Shown here: piece after piece, positions 38,001 to 45,425 of the stretch | Layout: each line of letters opens with the position of its first letter | Position numbering within the stretch: position 1 is the stretch's first letter | Assembly (NCBI GenBank): GCA_964411985.1 | Contig: CAYPNF010000037.1 | Span: 22,090 to 86,089, forward strand | Source of the DNA: CAYPNF01 sp964411985 | GTDB lineage: Bacteria; Verrucomicrobiota; Verrucomicrobiia; Limisphaerales; J093 | Reading direction: 5' to 3' | Length of the DNA: 64,000 bases | Notes under the pieces: generated by a model | Seen by the model: only the letters and a program-made list of their open reading frames with translations | Database searches by the model: none | What the model was told of the DNA's origin: nothing | Made by a program: the position numbers and the translations under genes

Positions 38001-39063
38001 TCGGAGCGTAAGCAGCTCGGCTCGGAGTAGCCTCGATGGTTCCCCCTAGAGTGGGTGTCAAAGCAAGAGGGAAAAGGACTGATACTGGAGCAGGCGCGCT
38101 GTTGACAGTGCCGTAGGGGTTTCCAACCACGACAGAGTACCTGCCTGCGCTCGCCAATTGCACGTTCGTGAGAACGAGGGTGGAACCTTTGCCCCAAGGA
38201 ACGGTAGCACTCTCGAGATACCATTGGTAAGAAAGAGTTCCCATGCCTGAGGCCTCTACCGAGAGGGACACCGTGGACCCGGCGAGTGTCTCCATCCCGA
38301 TCGGTTGCTTCACGATCGAAGGAGGATACCCAACCGTCACCACGGCCACCTGACTCGTCACTGCGCCGAAGGCATTCTCCACCACCACGTCGTAGTTCCC
38401 AGCATCCGACGGTGCGAAAGGGGCTTTGGCGTAGGCGTCTGAGGCCGCGCCGCTTAAAGGCGAACCGCCCTTCCGCCACTGGTATCTGAGGGTGGGCGTG
38501 CCTTTGGCAACGACACTCAACTCGAGCGAGCCACCCACCGGGATGACAGCGGCCGCGGGCTGCTTCGTAATGACGGGCGGGGAACCATACTGAAGGGAAA
38601 ACGACTTCAACCCTAGGAGATTGGGAGGAAGTGAGGGAGGGTCGCCAGCTCCGCCGAGCGTCACAGTGACTAGTTCAGATTCACCTTGCTTCCCTCCGTT
38701 GGCTACGGCCTTCTCAAAGCTGTCTCCAGCAGCCGCTTCCCAAGCCCGAACCCGGACGAAAACCCGTTGACCGCCGGGAAGACCTTCCACCACGACCAAA
38801 CCTCCGTTGATATACCCCGCACTCGGGGCGGGGCGAAATGGGGCTGGTGTCCCCACCGCCGTAAGTGCGCTGCTGCTAACACCAACGTACAGCTGCGCGA
38901 GATAGGCCGAGCCCTCCAGTTTGGTGCTTCCGTCAATATCATAAACGGGAGCATTGATGCCATCGGCGGCAACCTTATTGCTGAAATTGACGTTTCCTTG
39001 TCCTAAAGCCGTCCCAACCAAACAGGACAAAAGAAACCCAAGAAGGGCGTGGCTCTTCCTCAT
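32068..39063 (-). CDS. Giant secreted surface protein: Ig-like, InlB-B and SdrD/CnaB-like repeats
   Basis: The 2,331-residue exported protein has a signal peptide (residues 1-21). Three copies of a beta-rich domain of about 140 residues (about 22-165, 399-539, 779-919) alternate with Ig-like pairs of the xITxQP...YQWRKGG type and two InlB-B-like GWDGDLSG/GWEGSLTG repeats. MBG-like segments lie near 1095-1250, followed by eight SdrD-B/CnaB-like repeats (about 1251-2033), each opening with a DxNGNG-type calcium-like loop and closing with FGDQ or FGNQ. A last Ig domain and a C-terminal EF-hand-like segment (DDPDHDTIVNYFEFIFG) typical of Verrucomicrobia end the protein. No LPXTG or PEP-CTERM anchor is seen. 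A role in adhesion or as an extracellular scaffold is inferred. Confidence 0.9.
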   Translation of the reverse strand: MRKSHALLGFLLSCLVGTALGQGNVNFSNKVAADGINAPVYDIDGSTKLEGSAYLAQLYVGVSSSALTAVGTPAPFRPAPSAGYINGGLVVVEGLPGGQRVFVRVRAWEAAAGDSFEKAVANGGKQGESELVTVTLGGAGDPPSLPPNLLGLKSFSLQYGSPPVITKQPAAAVIPVGGSLELSVVAKGTPTLRYQWRKGGSPLSGAASDAYAKAPFAPSDAGNYDVVVENAFGAVTSQVAVVTVGYPPSIVKQPIGMETLAGSTVSLSVEASGMGTLSYQWYLESATVPWGKGSTLVLTNVQLASAGRYSVVVGNPYGTVNSAPAPVSVLFPLALTPTLGGTIEATPSRAAYAPMSSVSVQAKADDGYVFAGWDGDLSGTSNPVMLVMDRAKSVGATFAPTAGTVIFANKVILDGIDAPVFDTDGTTKISGDGFVAQLYGGVSATAMAPAGKPRPFLTGAAAGYFDSELRVIPTVAPGAKAFVQVRAWELSGGVTYEEAVGKGAKHGSSATLEVVTGGVGAPPSLPANLVGLKSFSLGYASAPFIVEQPKDQAVAAGGLLSLKVVAGGTEPLTYQWRKGGVNVGGADKALYEFSGFQAAQAGSYDVVVGNTLGSVTSQVAVASLLIPPSIVQQPEGKSVFLGSEVSLSVKAEGAAPLEYQWYHGAAALSGAKSATLTLPAVQLADQGAYSVVVRNPGGQATSITVNVQVLYRLDLIVSDGGTLVSEPEGPGQVPNGTVKVRAVADPGYMFAGWEGSLTGVSNPGTLVMDGNKSVGAVFAPTAGTVIFANKVILDGIDAPVFDTDGTTKISGDGFAAQLYGGTSATAMAPAGKPRPFLTGAAAGYFDSELRVIPTVAPGAKAFVQVRAWELSSGVTYEEAVGKGAKHGRSAILEVVTGGVGAPPSLPANLVGLKSFSLGYGVPPAIDKDPVGVTVNAGQAITLSVAASGTSPLTYQWFRDGTPLPSSDTNRWYVGAASALDAGSYYATVENSLGKVTSATAQVVVLLAPQITMQPASHTILVGTSTTLEVAASGASPLSFQWYEGETGDEHKPVGIDSTSLTTPELLTSVSYWVRVSNMAGFADSSKATISIQKKTQSIAFSALPDLVFGGEPLALTAHASSGLPVSYAVVSGPGALLGNILTPTGAGTVRIQASQLGDAIFGPAAPVEQSVRVAKAKASIVFSRLEQIYDGKPKMAGVTTTPGGLPVTLLYAGLPTPPTAAGSYPVEATVDSPNYEGTGKATLVVEELAKIQGLVYDDRNGDGRMNETEPGIPGVTIRLIESDGATVRATAQTGKDGGYQIEGLHAGLVFLEEVDPKGYASTTANRVTFNVSGSGPFIANFGDQAVGRVVGVAFMDLNGDGTQDEADPGLQGVTVVLKPAVGALSTTVTDETGAYEFSDLTPGSYTVEETVPTDFILTTASSRSIVLPDGGSISVAFGNQPLSSILGIVFNDVNGNGTQEASEIGLSGVMIVLTGTTNSYTNYTGSLGEYVFLGVPAGNYLIEETDPAGYASSTLNQRSVNLAAGSAAVANFGDQTQGTISGVAYEDTNGNGFQEAAEKGIAGVDITLTIGASHLSVTTTESGEFTFSGLTPGNYAVSAAAPAAFVQVTPTLVGVVLNDGAAVPVNFGFRAKGTIGGVVFEDLNGNGLFDGGEPGIVGVSIELTDSAGNRRAETTGGDGSYLFSTVLPGAYMVTEVDPSGYRSTTPNSHAVSIASGGGASASFGDQRLQTISGTVFEDLNANGIQDGGESGISGVVVRLLWASTGEELMRTTTTPMGTFVFANLPAGDYVVRQELAKGFTMVLGSAGARLAGMPGGTVYSDRSVELAKTGSAGLSFGNYLIGTISGYAYTDLNANGVKEPEERGIGGTDLALLSSDGQKTLRQIKTAGDGSFQITAIPAGDYLLRQTALAGFHLPASEVPVTIQPQGAATASFGNQPAGTMTGKVFNDENSNKIQDTGEAGIGGIEITLKYTLSGRILKTTTAGDGSYLFQNLESGEITITETDPEGFTSTTPNEVKLTFDATSPASVSFGDRAVLATPPSIVQQPIGATLLVGTNYTLHVQAEGSTPLFFQWRKNATNIAGATLGELALVNVTVADSGDYDVVVSNKAGITISLPAKVSVGGADPYTLWAIENNLPPGANGPNDDPDHDTIVNYFEFIFGSNPLQSSLAPLPVPELATVDGKQYLAMKFARSKQSVSVPLGLVGSQSLTSWSVVPSVLETLGAIDTSHDLVRVRMTEPISARPVQFIRLSADSGTTAPEQVTLEILPVSPARDNVRLVIYGKAGLSLKVQYSSDMVNWSLLKSVLTTGTTTEITDPSATESTLRFYRVHD
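36307..36726 (-). repeat. 420-bp internal direct repeat, copy 1
   Basis: It encodes the third copy of the 140-residue domain of the giant protein. It aligns without gaps to 37447-37866 at a constant offset of 1,140 bases, with about 27 mismatches counted by eye (roughly 94% identity). Confidence 0.9.
37447..37866 (-). repeat. 420-bp internal direct repeat, copy 2
   Basis: It encodes the second copy of the same domain. The first domain copy near 38580-39000 is clearly more diverged, so the 1,140-bp unit (domain, two Ig-like domains, InlB-B repeat) looks recently duplicated or homogenised. Confidence 0.9.
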
Positions 39064-39211
39064 AAATGTCGCTTTCTTTCGTTCGACTCATATCTCGGGC
39101 TCTCATCGAACTGAGCAGGGTCGAACTCACACTGGCAGCAGGCGCCTTTGAGTTTTGCTTAGGCGCGAAACCCAGTCAAGAGGAGATATGAGGGAAAATT
39201 GCTGTCGATTG

Positions 39212-41230
39212 CTAGGCAGTCGCAGGGGCTGGGGAGGCCAAGCCTGGGGGAAGCTTAGGCGGTACTGGCTTGGGCACTTCGGGAAGCGGGGTCGCAGCCT
39301 GCGCACCCGTAGGAGGGCCGGTCTGGGGCGGAGGGGGCGGAGGAGGCAAACTTCCGTTCTTGATGATTTCTTCTACCTGAGTGCCATCTAAGGTCTCGTA
39401 CTCAAGAAGATACTGAGCAATCAGTTCCAACTTAGCACGATGGGTCTCGATGAGATTCTTCGCCACTTGGAAACACTCGTCAATGATCCGCTTCACCTCG
39501 GCATCGATTTCGCGGGCGGTGCTCTCGCTATAGTCTTTACCACGCACCATGTCTCGTCCCAAAAAGACAAACTCGTTGTCGTCTCCGTACTGGACCATGC
39601 CAAGCTTCTCGCTCATGCCGAAGCTGCATACCATGGCGCGCGCCATCTGGGTCGCTTGTTGAATATCACCTGCTGCACCGGTTGAAATATCCCCTGAATT
39701 GATCTCTTCGGCGATTCGCCCGCCCATCATGACAGCGATAAGGTCGAGCATTTCCTTTCTGCCGCGGTTGAGCGTGTCCTCTTTGGGGAGGTACATGGTC
39801 GCTCCCAAAGCCTGGCCTCGAGGAATAATCGTGACCTTGTGAAGAGGGTGGGTGTGCTTCAGCAACACGTTCACGAGGGCGTGCCCAGCCTCGTGCCAAG
39901 CAGTAAGACGTTTCTGCTGTTCGGTCATCGCCAAGCTTCGTCGTTCCCGTCCCCAGCGTACCTTGTCACGAGCCTCCTCTAACTCTGCCAACCCCACCGC
40001 TTTCTTGTTCATCCTAGCGGCAAGTAGTGCCGCTTCGTTGAGCAGGTTCGCCAACTCCGCCCCTGAGAACCCTGGGGTCCCGCGGGCAATCACGGAAAGG
40101 TCGACCTCGGGAATCAGTTTCACGTTTCGGGAGTGAACCTTGAGGATCGCCTCCCTGCCCCGGACATCGGGCAGGTTAACGGTAATCTGGCGGTCAAACC
40201 GGCCAGGGCGCAGAAGCGCCGGATCGAGAACGTCAGGGCGATTCGTCGCTGCGATAATAATGATCCCCTCTGTGGTATCAAACCCATCCATTTCCACCAA
40301 AAGGGCATTGAGTGTCTGCTCGCGTTCGTCGTTGCCACCGCCGAGGCCATGCCCCCTGCTCCGCCCGACCGCGTCAATTTCGTCGATGAAGACCAGGCAG
40401 GGAGTATTCTTACGAGCCTGTTCGAACATGTCCCGCACACGGCTGGCACCGACACCCACAAACATCTCGACGAAATCGGAACCGCTGATGCTGTAGAAAG
40501 AGGCATCCGCCTCACCAGCTATCGCTTTGGCGAGGAGTGTCTTGCCTGTTCCGGGCGGGCCAACCATCAGAATACCTTTAGGGATTCGCCCTCCGAGTTT
40601 TTGGAACTTCTTGGGGTCTTTCAGAAACTCTACGAGTTCGAACACTTCGTCCTTGGCTTCTTCGATACCCGCAACATCTTTGAAGGTAGTACGATTCTTC
40701 TCCTTGTTCAGCATCTTGGCCTTGCTCTTCCCAAAACTGAGCGCCCCTTTCCCCGCCATCTTGATCTGCCTAATGAGAAAGAAATAGATCAACCCAGCAA
40801 GAAGGAGGAATGGCAGAATCCCGTAAAAGAGGTTCATCAGGAGCGTGTTCGGCTCTGCAACCTTGAACTTCCCGCTAGTGAGCAGCCGGTCTTCCAAAGC
40901 CTCGGAGAGCCTGGTTTCCAGCCGAAAGGGAACTATCTTCCCATCAGCAGCGATGTCGCGGTAGCGGCCGGTGACCTCACGGAGTGGGGACTGGGGGTTA
41001 TAGTGAATCGTCGCCTCAAGCAGATTTGTTCCTTCTGCCAACTGAAGGAACTCTAAGTGCCCCAACTGTTTAAATTTGGTCTCTGTCCGGTCCTTAAAGA
41101 AGACCAGAAGGGGAATCAGGCTCAAGATCGCTAGCCAAAGCAGCCAAGTGCGGGGAGGGACGCGCACGTCTCCATTCCGTTTGTCGTTGCGATTACTGTC
41201 GTTGTTCAGTTCTTCAGACATCGAATTCAA
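39212..41230 (-). CDS. ftsH: ATP-dependent zinc metalloprotease FtsH
   Basis: A membrane-anchored AAA+ protease that degrades misfolded membrane and regulatory proteins. Two N-terminal helices (about 27-45 and 132-152) bracket a periplasmic domain. Walker A GPPGTGKT is near residue 220, Walker B VFIDEIDA near 275, the SRH region contains RPDVLDPALLRPGRFD, and the zinc site HEAGH is near 443. The C-terminus ends in a Pro-rich tail. The start could be the first Met or three residues later. Confidence 0.97.
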   Translation of the reverse strand: MNSMSEELNNDSNRNDKRNGDVRVPPRTWLLWLAILSLIPLLVFFKDRTETKFKQLGHLEFLQLAEGTNLLEATIHYNPQSPLREVTGRYRDIAADGKIVPFRLETRLSEALEDRLLTSGKFKVAEPNTLLMNLFYGILPFLLLAGLIYFFLIRQIKMAGKGALSFGKSKAKMLNKEKNRTTFKDVAGIEEAKDEVFELVEFLKDPKKFQKLGGRIPKGILMVGPPGTGKTLLAKAIAGEADASFYSISGSDFVEMFVGVGASRVRDMFEQARKNTPCLVFIDEIDAVGRSRGHGLGGGNDEREQTLNALLVEMDGFDTTEGIIIIAATNRPDVLDPALLRPGRFDRQITVNLPDVRGREAILKVHSRNVKLIPEVDLSVIARGTPGFSGAELANLLNEAALLAARMNKKAVGLAELEEARDKVRWGRERRSLAMTEQQKRLTAWHEAGHALVNVLLKHTHPLHKVTIIPRGQALGATMYLPKEDTLNRGRKEMLDLIAVMMGGRIAEEINSGDISTGAAGDIQQATQMARAMVCSFGMSEKLGMVQYGDDNEFVFLGRDMVRGKDYSESTAREIDAEVKRIIDECFQVAKNLIETHRAKLELIAQYLLEYETLDGTQVEEIIKNGSLPPPPPPPQTGPPTGAQAATPLPEVPKPVPPKLPPGLASPAPATA

Positions 41231-41347
41231 TACTTCTTTGGGAAACTACCATGGGCTCTCGTTTGATGCAACCTTGTGATGAAGAGGATAATTTGTGCGT
41301 GCTTTCCCCCGTCACCATTGTTAGGGTGCTGCGAGCTCGAATTACCT

Positions 41348-42574
41348 ATGGCCTCTGTCAAACCCTTTGCTGCAGTCCGCCCCAGACCAGACCTTGCCTC
41401 GCGGATTTGCGAGCTTCCCTATGATGTACTCTCTTCCGAGGAAGCCCGTCACCTCGCTAAGGGTAATAATGACAGTTTTTTTCACATTAGCAAACCGGAA
41501 ATTGACCTCCCGATTGGAACTGACCCTTACTCCCCGGAGGTTTACAACGCCGGCCGCCGGGCTTTCCTTCGCCTTCTGTCCAGCGGCTGTCTTTCTCAGG
41601 ATCCTGAACCCAGCTATTACCTCTATCGCCAGAAGATGGGGGGCCATGTTCAAACCGGCTTTGTGGGGGTGGCCAGTTGCCAGGAGTATCTGGAGGGGAT
41701 CGTGAGGAGGCATGAGTTTACCCGCGTGGAAAAGGAGGATGACCGCGTGCGCCACATCGAGACGGTGCAGGCACAGACCGGGCCGGCCTTTCTGCTCTAC
41801 CCACACGACCCTGCCCTGGAGGCGATTATTCAGACCTATGTCGCCACCAAACCAGCAATCGCCTTTGTAGCGTCGGATGGGGTTGAACATGCTGGGTGGT
41901 GCATCACGGAGTCGCCTGACATCGGGAGCATCGAGGCGGCGTTTGCGCGGATGCCGAGGCTCTATATTGCCGATGGACACCACCGAACCGCTGCAGCGGG
42001 CCGCATATTCCAGAGCCGGCAAGGCGCCGGGGGCAGCTCCCATTTTCTCTCGGTCCTCTTCTCGCACCAGTCAGTCCAAATTCTCCCCTATCATCGGGTC
42101 GTGAAAGACCTGAACGGCGATGATGCAGAAACTTTCCTACGCAGGTTGGGGAAGGTCTTCGATGTGTCGTCTGACGTCGACCTCGCGGCTTCGTCGAAGC
42201 ACTCGGTGTTCAGCTACCTGGAAGGGAGATGGTATCGTCTGCGTTTCAAGCCCCAGTTCACGGAGGGACTCAGCGGTGTGGAGGCCTTGGACGCTACCTT
42301 GCTGCAGCGGCATGTGTTCGATCCCCTCCTGAGGATCGACAATCCGCGCACCAGCAAGCGGATCGACTTCGTTGGCGGCATACGCGGGACCCCAGAACTT
42401 GAACGTTTGGTAAACCGTGGGGAGTATGCTTGCGCATTTGCCATGCACCCTACCGACGTGCGTGACCTCATGGAGATTGCTGACGCGGGAGGCATCATGC
42501 CTCCGAAGAGCACTTGGTTTGAGCCTAAGCTGCGCGACGGCATGTTCTCCTATCTTCTATCAGGAAAGGAATGA
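41348..42574 (+). CDS. DUF1015 family protein
   Basis: A 408-residue cytoplasmic protein starting at MASVKPFAAVRP, the usual beginning of DUF1015; an in-frame ATG 72 bases upstream adds a non-conserved leader. Landmarks are PYDVLSSEEAR, the central YIADGHHRTAAA motif with paired histidines, and the late TWFEPKLRDG. DUF1015 proteins often sit near serine or phosphoserine metabolism or kinase genes, but the reaction is unresolved. It stands alone, divergent from ftsH. Confidence 0.9.
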   Translation: MASVKPFAAVRPRPDLASRICELPYDVLSSEEARHLAKGNNDSFFHISKPEIDLPIGTDPYSPEVYNAGRRAFLRLLSSGCLSQDPEPSYYLYRQKMGGHVQTGFVGVASCQEYLEGIVRRHEFTRVEKEDDRVRHIETVQAQTGPAFLLYPHDPALEAIIQTYVATKPAIAFVASDGVEHAGWCITESPDIGSIEAAFARMPRLYIADGHHRTAAAGRIFQSRQGAGGSSHFLSVLFSHQSVQILPYHRVVKDLNGDDAETFLRRLGKVFDVSSDVDLAASSKHSVFSYLEGRWYRLRFKPQFTEGLSGVEALDATLLQRHVFDPLLRIDNPRTSKRIDFVGGIRGTPELERLVNRGEYACAFAMHPTDVRDLMEIADAGGIMPPKSTWFEPKLRDGMFSYLLSGKE

Positions 42575-42615
42575 AGCCGCTGCGGAAGGAAATAAACTTA
42601 CGCCCGGTACGTACC

Positions 42616-43242
42616 TCAGGCCAGCTGCTGCACTAGTTGGGTAGGACTGGAAAAACAGAAGGATGGGGAATGCCTGCGGAGAAGCGCCTCCGAGTGGTAC
42701 CCCCACAATACCGCGCCGGACGCAACCCCAGCCGTCTTGGCTGCCTCCACGTCGCGTACTTCGTCGCCGACGAAGATTGTTTCCGCTGGGGAAACTCGCG
42801 CTTGCTTGAGGAGCTTTTTGAGTTTCGAAGCTTTTCCTAGTAGGGAGACTCCACACTCGACTTGCTGCATCCTGGACATCCTTTCGGCGCCAAGGACAGC
42901 CTCCACATTCTCGAGTGTATTGGAGGTGAGCAGTCCCAGAGCGGCCCCTGATTGATGGAGGTTGCTCAGCATCTCTGGAATCCCAGGGAACAATTTCATC
43001 CGCGAGGTTTCACCAGCCATCATGGAACGCATCCGCCGAGCGATCTTGGGGACTTTCCAGAGGGGGATACCGAGGCGCTTCATCAGAGCGACGGTATCGA
43101 GGCTGCGTAGCGGCTCGAAAGCCTCAGGCTCGATCCTCTCCAGACGGAGTCCCTCGGCTACCTGGTTGAACGCGTCGAGGAACCACCAGAGCGTGTCGGC
43201 GAGCGTGCCGTCGAAATCAAAAAGGATCAGCCGGTATCTCAT
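42616..43242 (-). CDS. HAD-superfamily phosphatase (phosphoglycolate-phosphatase-like)
   Basis: A 208-residue hydrolase with the nucleophile motif FDFDGTLAD at residues 8-16, a Thr in LLTSNT, a Lys near 133 and the acidic motif VGDEVRDVEAA. The helical cap between residues 17 and 85 is of the C1 type, as in Gph. Its ATG overlaps the stop of the upstream GDPD/GH99-like gene by 4 bases, so the two are co-translated. The substrate is unknown; a sugar or glycerol phosphate would suit the neighbour. Confidence 0.88.
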   Translation of the reverse strand: MRYRLILFDFDGTLADTLWWFLDAFNQVAEGLRLERIEPEAFEPLRSLDTVALMKRLGIPLWKVPKIARRMRSMMAGETSRMKLFPGIPEMLSNLHQSGAALGLLTSNTLENVEAVLGAERMSRMQQVECGVSLLGKASKLKKLLKQARVSPAETIFVGDEVRDVEAAKTAGVASGAVLWGYHSEALLRRHSPSFCFSSPTQLVQQLA

Positions 43243-45287
43243 CGGGCAGGAAGCGGTGAATCCGAAGCCTTATTCTTGGGCCCTGGTGTCGTGGGGAACG
43301 TGTGCCGGACCGCTTCCAGATATTCCATTCCTGTCTTGGTGTCCGGTTCCAGATAGCTTCCCTCGGTCCATTCATTCCAGCAGTTGATATTCAGAATCCG
43401 AGGCTGTCCCTCACGGCGGAGCAGTTTCTGCTTGGTCAATTCAAGTGCAGCGCGGAATCGTTCGGGGGTGTTATTATAGATGGTGTTGGTGAACGGGTAT
43501 CCAAAATCTCCATATTCATCTTCTTGAAAAGCGCGCGGGCTCGGATCCCAGCCCATGGTCACGTTCGGGAAATAGGGAACATCGAACATCTTCTCCGCCT
43601 GTGCCCAATAGGCTTGGTAGTTGTCCATCACTTCGTCGTAGTCGGTCTGCAGTTTTGGTAACCTCACATGGTGAATCCAGACGTACGAGGTCACCGAGTC
43701 AAAACCCAGGTCGTGGACCAGTTTTGCAGGATCCACAGGCTTCTGTTCTGTGGGCAGCACGGGCTGTCCCCACACGACGGCGTTGAGATGGAGCCCTGGG
43801 AGGCCCGCAGCTCTGACTTTCTCCCGGAAACGATCCAGAGCCTCGCGTGTCGCCGGTACAGTGCCAAAGTTGTCGAGAAGTTTGCTGAGCTCGTAGAAAG
43901 AAAAGTAGGGTTTCCCGTCGATCTTCCAGTAGGACGGATGTTGGAAATAGTCCTTTACGAGATGATCACAGATGCGGTCAAACGCTGCAGGGCTGACTTT
44001 CCCCGGAAAAACCAGTTTCTGAGGCGTACCCCGGTGGTACGGCTGGATCTCGAGCCAATCGTGGTTGGCCCACATAAAGGCGAACTTGAGCCGATGATTG
44101 TTGGTGGCATGCATGAACCCACGATCGATGGGTCCCTCCAGGAAAGGCCCGTCCTCGTAATGATACCAATCGAAAATGAAGGCGTCGATGCCGTGGTCCG
44201 CAGCCGCATTGATTTTCTGGGCCATGACTTTGGGATCCGACTCGTCGGCATACCCCCAGAGCGGGACCTTCGGCTGGGAATGCCCAGCAAATCTCGGTTT
44301 TGCCGCTTTAAGCAGTTCCCATTCACTCCAAGTATCCCCTTTCATTTTCGCATTACGTGGATCGCCGGGGTGATAATTACCAAAGTAATAACTGGCCACC
44401 GTAACTTGCTTGCTCGGGGAGAACCTCCCCTGCCCCTTGAGCCAACCGACAAGCTCCTCGGGGTGGTCGGTTTGCGCTCCCGCGAAGTTCAGTTTCAGTA
44501 CTTTCTCGAAATAGGATGAATCCTCGCGCTCGGCTTGAATGTCTGGCCAGACTGGCACCCCTAATCTTTGGGCGGTCTCCAGCATACTGGCCGAGTAGTC
44601 AGCCCAGTCACCATCCAGCAGCTCCACCTGGGTCTTGGTTAAGAACGCTTCCAGTTGTCCGGGAGTCTTTGTCTCTGGAGGCAACGAAACCATGATCGGC
44701 AATTCCGGTGCCGTCCGCCGCCACTCGGCCACGTTCTCAGGGTCATCGTAGACGATCACTTGATGGGTCAACCCAGCTTTCCGCAGGGCCTGGGCTACCT
44801 CCGCCCGTTTCCCACCCTTAAAGTCCAAGTAGAGATGGATCTTTCCTCGAATCAGGCTGAACACCTCCTCCAGCCTGGGAATCCGGTCTGGGCTGAGTTC
44901 GGGGCGCTTCAGGTCTCGCACGTGCAGGTTTTGCAGCTGCGCCCAGGCCATCTCGTCGCCCCGCCCATGGCCATCCGTCATCCGGTCCACCGTGGCGTCA
45001 TGCATCAGAAAGTACACCCCATCCGACGAACGGCGGACATCAATCTCCACGTAGTCTACGTCAGCGTCGATGGCGAGCTGGATTGCGGTAAGGGTATTCT
45101 CATGGGCACGCGTGTGGTTGGCGCGGTGAGCAATTACGGTGAACGAATGGCGCGCCGCGGGCAAAGCGGCGCCGTGGAGCGGCTGCTGGACCAAGAGCAG
45201 GCTCGCGGCGAGAGCCCACCACGCACCCCAGCTCGCGCAGGGTTTGGCATCGGAACTGGGAACGCTGGAAGTGATTGCGTTGCACAT
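43239..45287 (-). CDS. Secreted fusion: glycerophosphodiester phosphodiesterase + GH99-like (WbsX) domain
   Basis: The ATG at 45287 gives a signal peptide (core ALAASLLLVQQPLHGAA near residues 25-40); a TTG at 45362 would add 25 residues. The GDPD domain covers about 48-290 with IAHRANHTRAHENT, VEIDVRRSSDG and the LMHD histidine. The second domain, about 295-665, is GH99-like/WbsX: VASYYFGNYHPGDPRN, FIFDWYHYEDG, FAFMWANHDW and NCWNEWTEG. GH99 relatives are endo-alpha-mannanases or mannosidases. The fusion suggests removal of glycerophospho groups together with glycan cleavage, which is inference. Confidence 0.88.
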   Translation of the reverse strand: MCNAITSSVPSSDAKPCASWGAWWALAASLLLVQQPLHGAALPAARHSFTVIAHRANHTRAHENTLTAIQLAIDADVDYVEIDVRRSSDGVYFLMHDATVDRMTDGHGRGDEMAWAQLQNLHVRDLKRPELSPDRIPRLEEVFSLIRGKIHLYLDFKGGKRAEVAQALRKAGLTHQVIVYDDPENVAEWRRTAPELPIMVSLPPETKTPGQLEAFLTKTQVELLDGDWADYSASMLETAQRLGVPVWPDIQAEREDSSYFEKVLKLNFAGAQTDHPEELVGWLKGQGRFSPSKQVTVASYYFGNYHPGDPRNAKMKGDTWSEWELLKAAKPRFAGHSQPKVPLWGYADESDPKVMAQKINAAADHGIDAFIFDWYHYEDGPFLEGPIDRGFMHATNNHRLKFAFMWANHDWLEIQPYHRGTPQKLVFPGKVSPAAFDRICDHLVKDYFQHPSYWKIDGKPYFSFYELSKLLDNFGTVPATREALDRFREKVRAAGLPGLHLNAVVWGQPVLPTEQKPVDPAKLVHDLGFDSVTSYVWIHHVRLPKLQTDYDEVMDNYQAYWAQAEKMFDVPYFPNVTMGWDPSPRAFQEDEYGDFGYPFTNTIYNNTPERFRAALELTKQKLLRREGQPRILNINCWNEWTEGSYLEPDTKTGMEYLEAVRHTFPTTPGPKNKASDSPLPAR

Positions 45288-45425
45288 AAAGTCGGACTCA
45301 AAGCTGGCCGGGCCTCTGCCAACGATGTCGTGTGGGATGGGATCCCGCGTGCGAATGTTCAACTACCGCTCGCTGTCTCACAGTTCTGACGACAAAAGGA
45401 GACAGGCACGAATCCCTTTGGGCAC

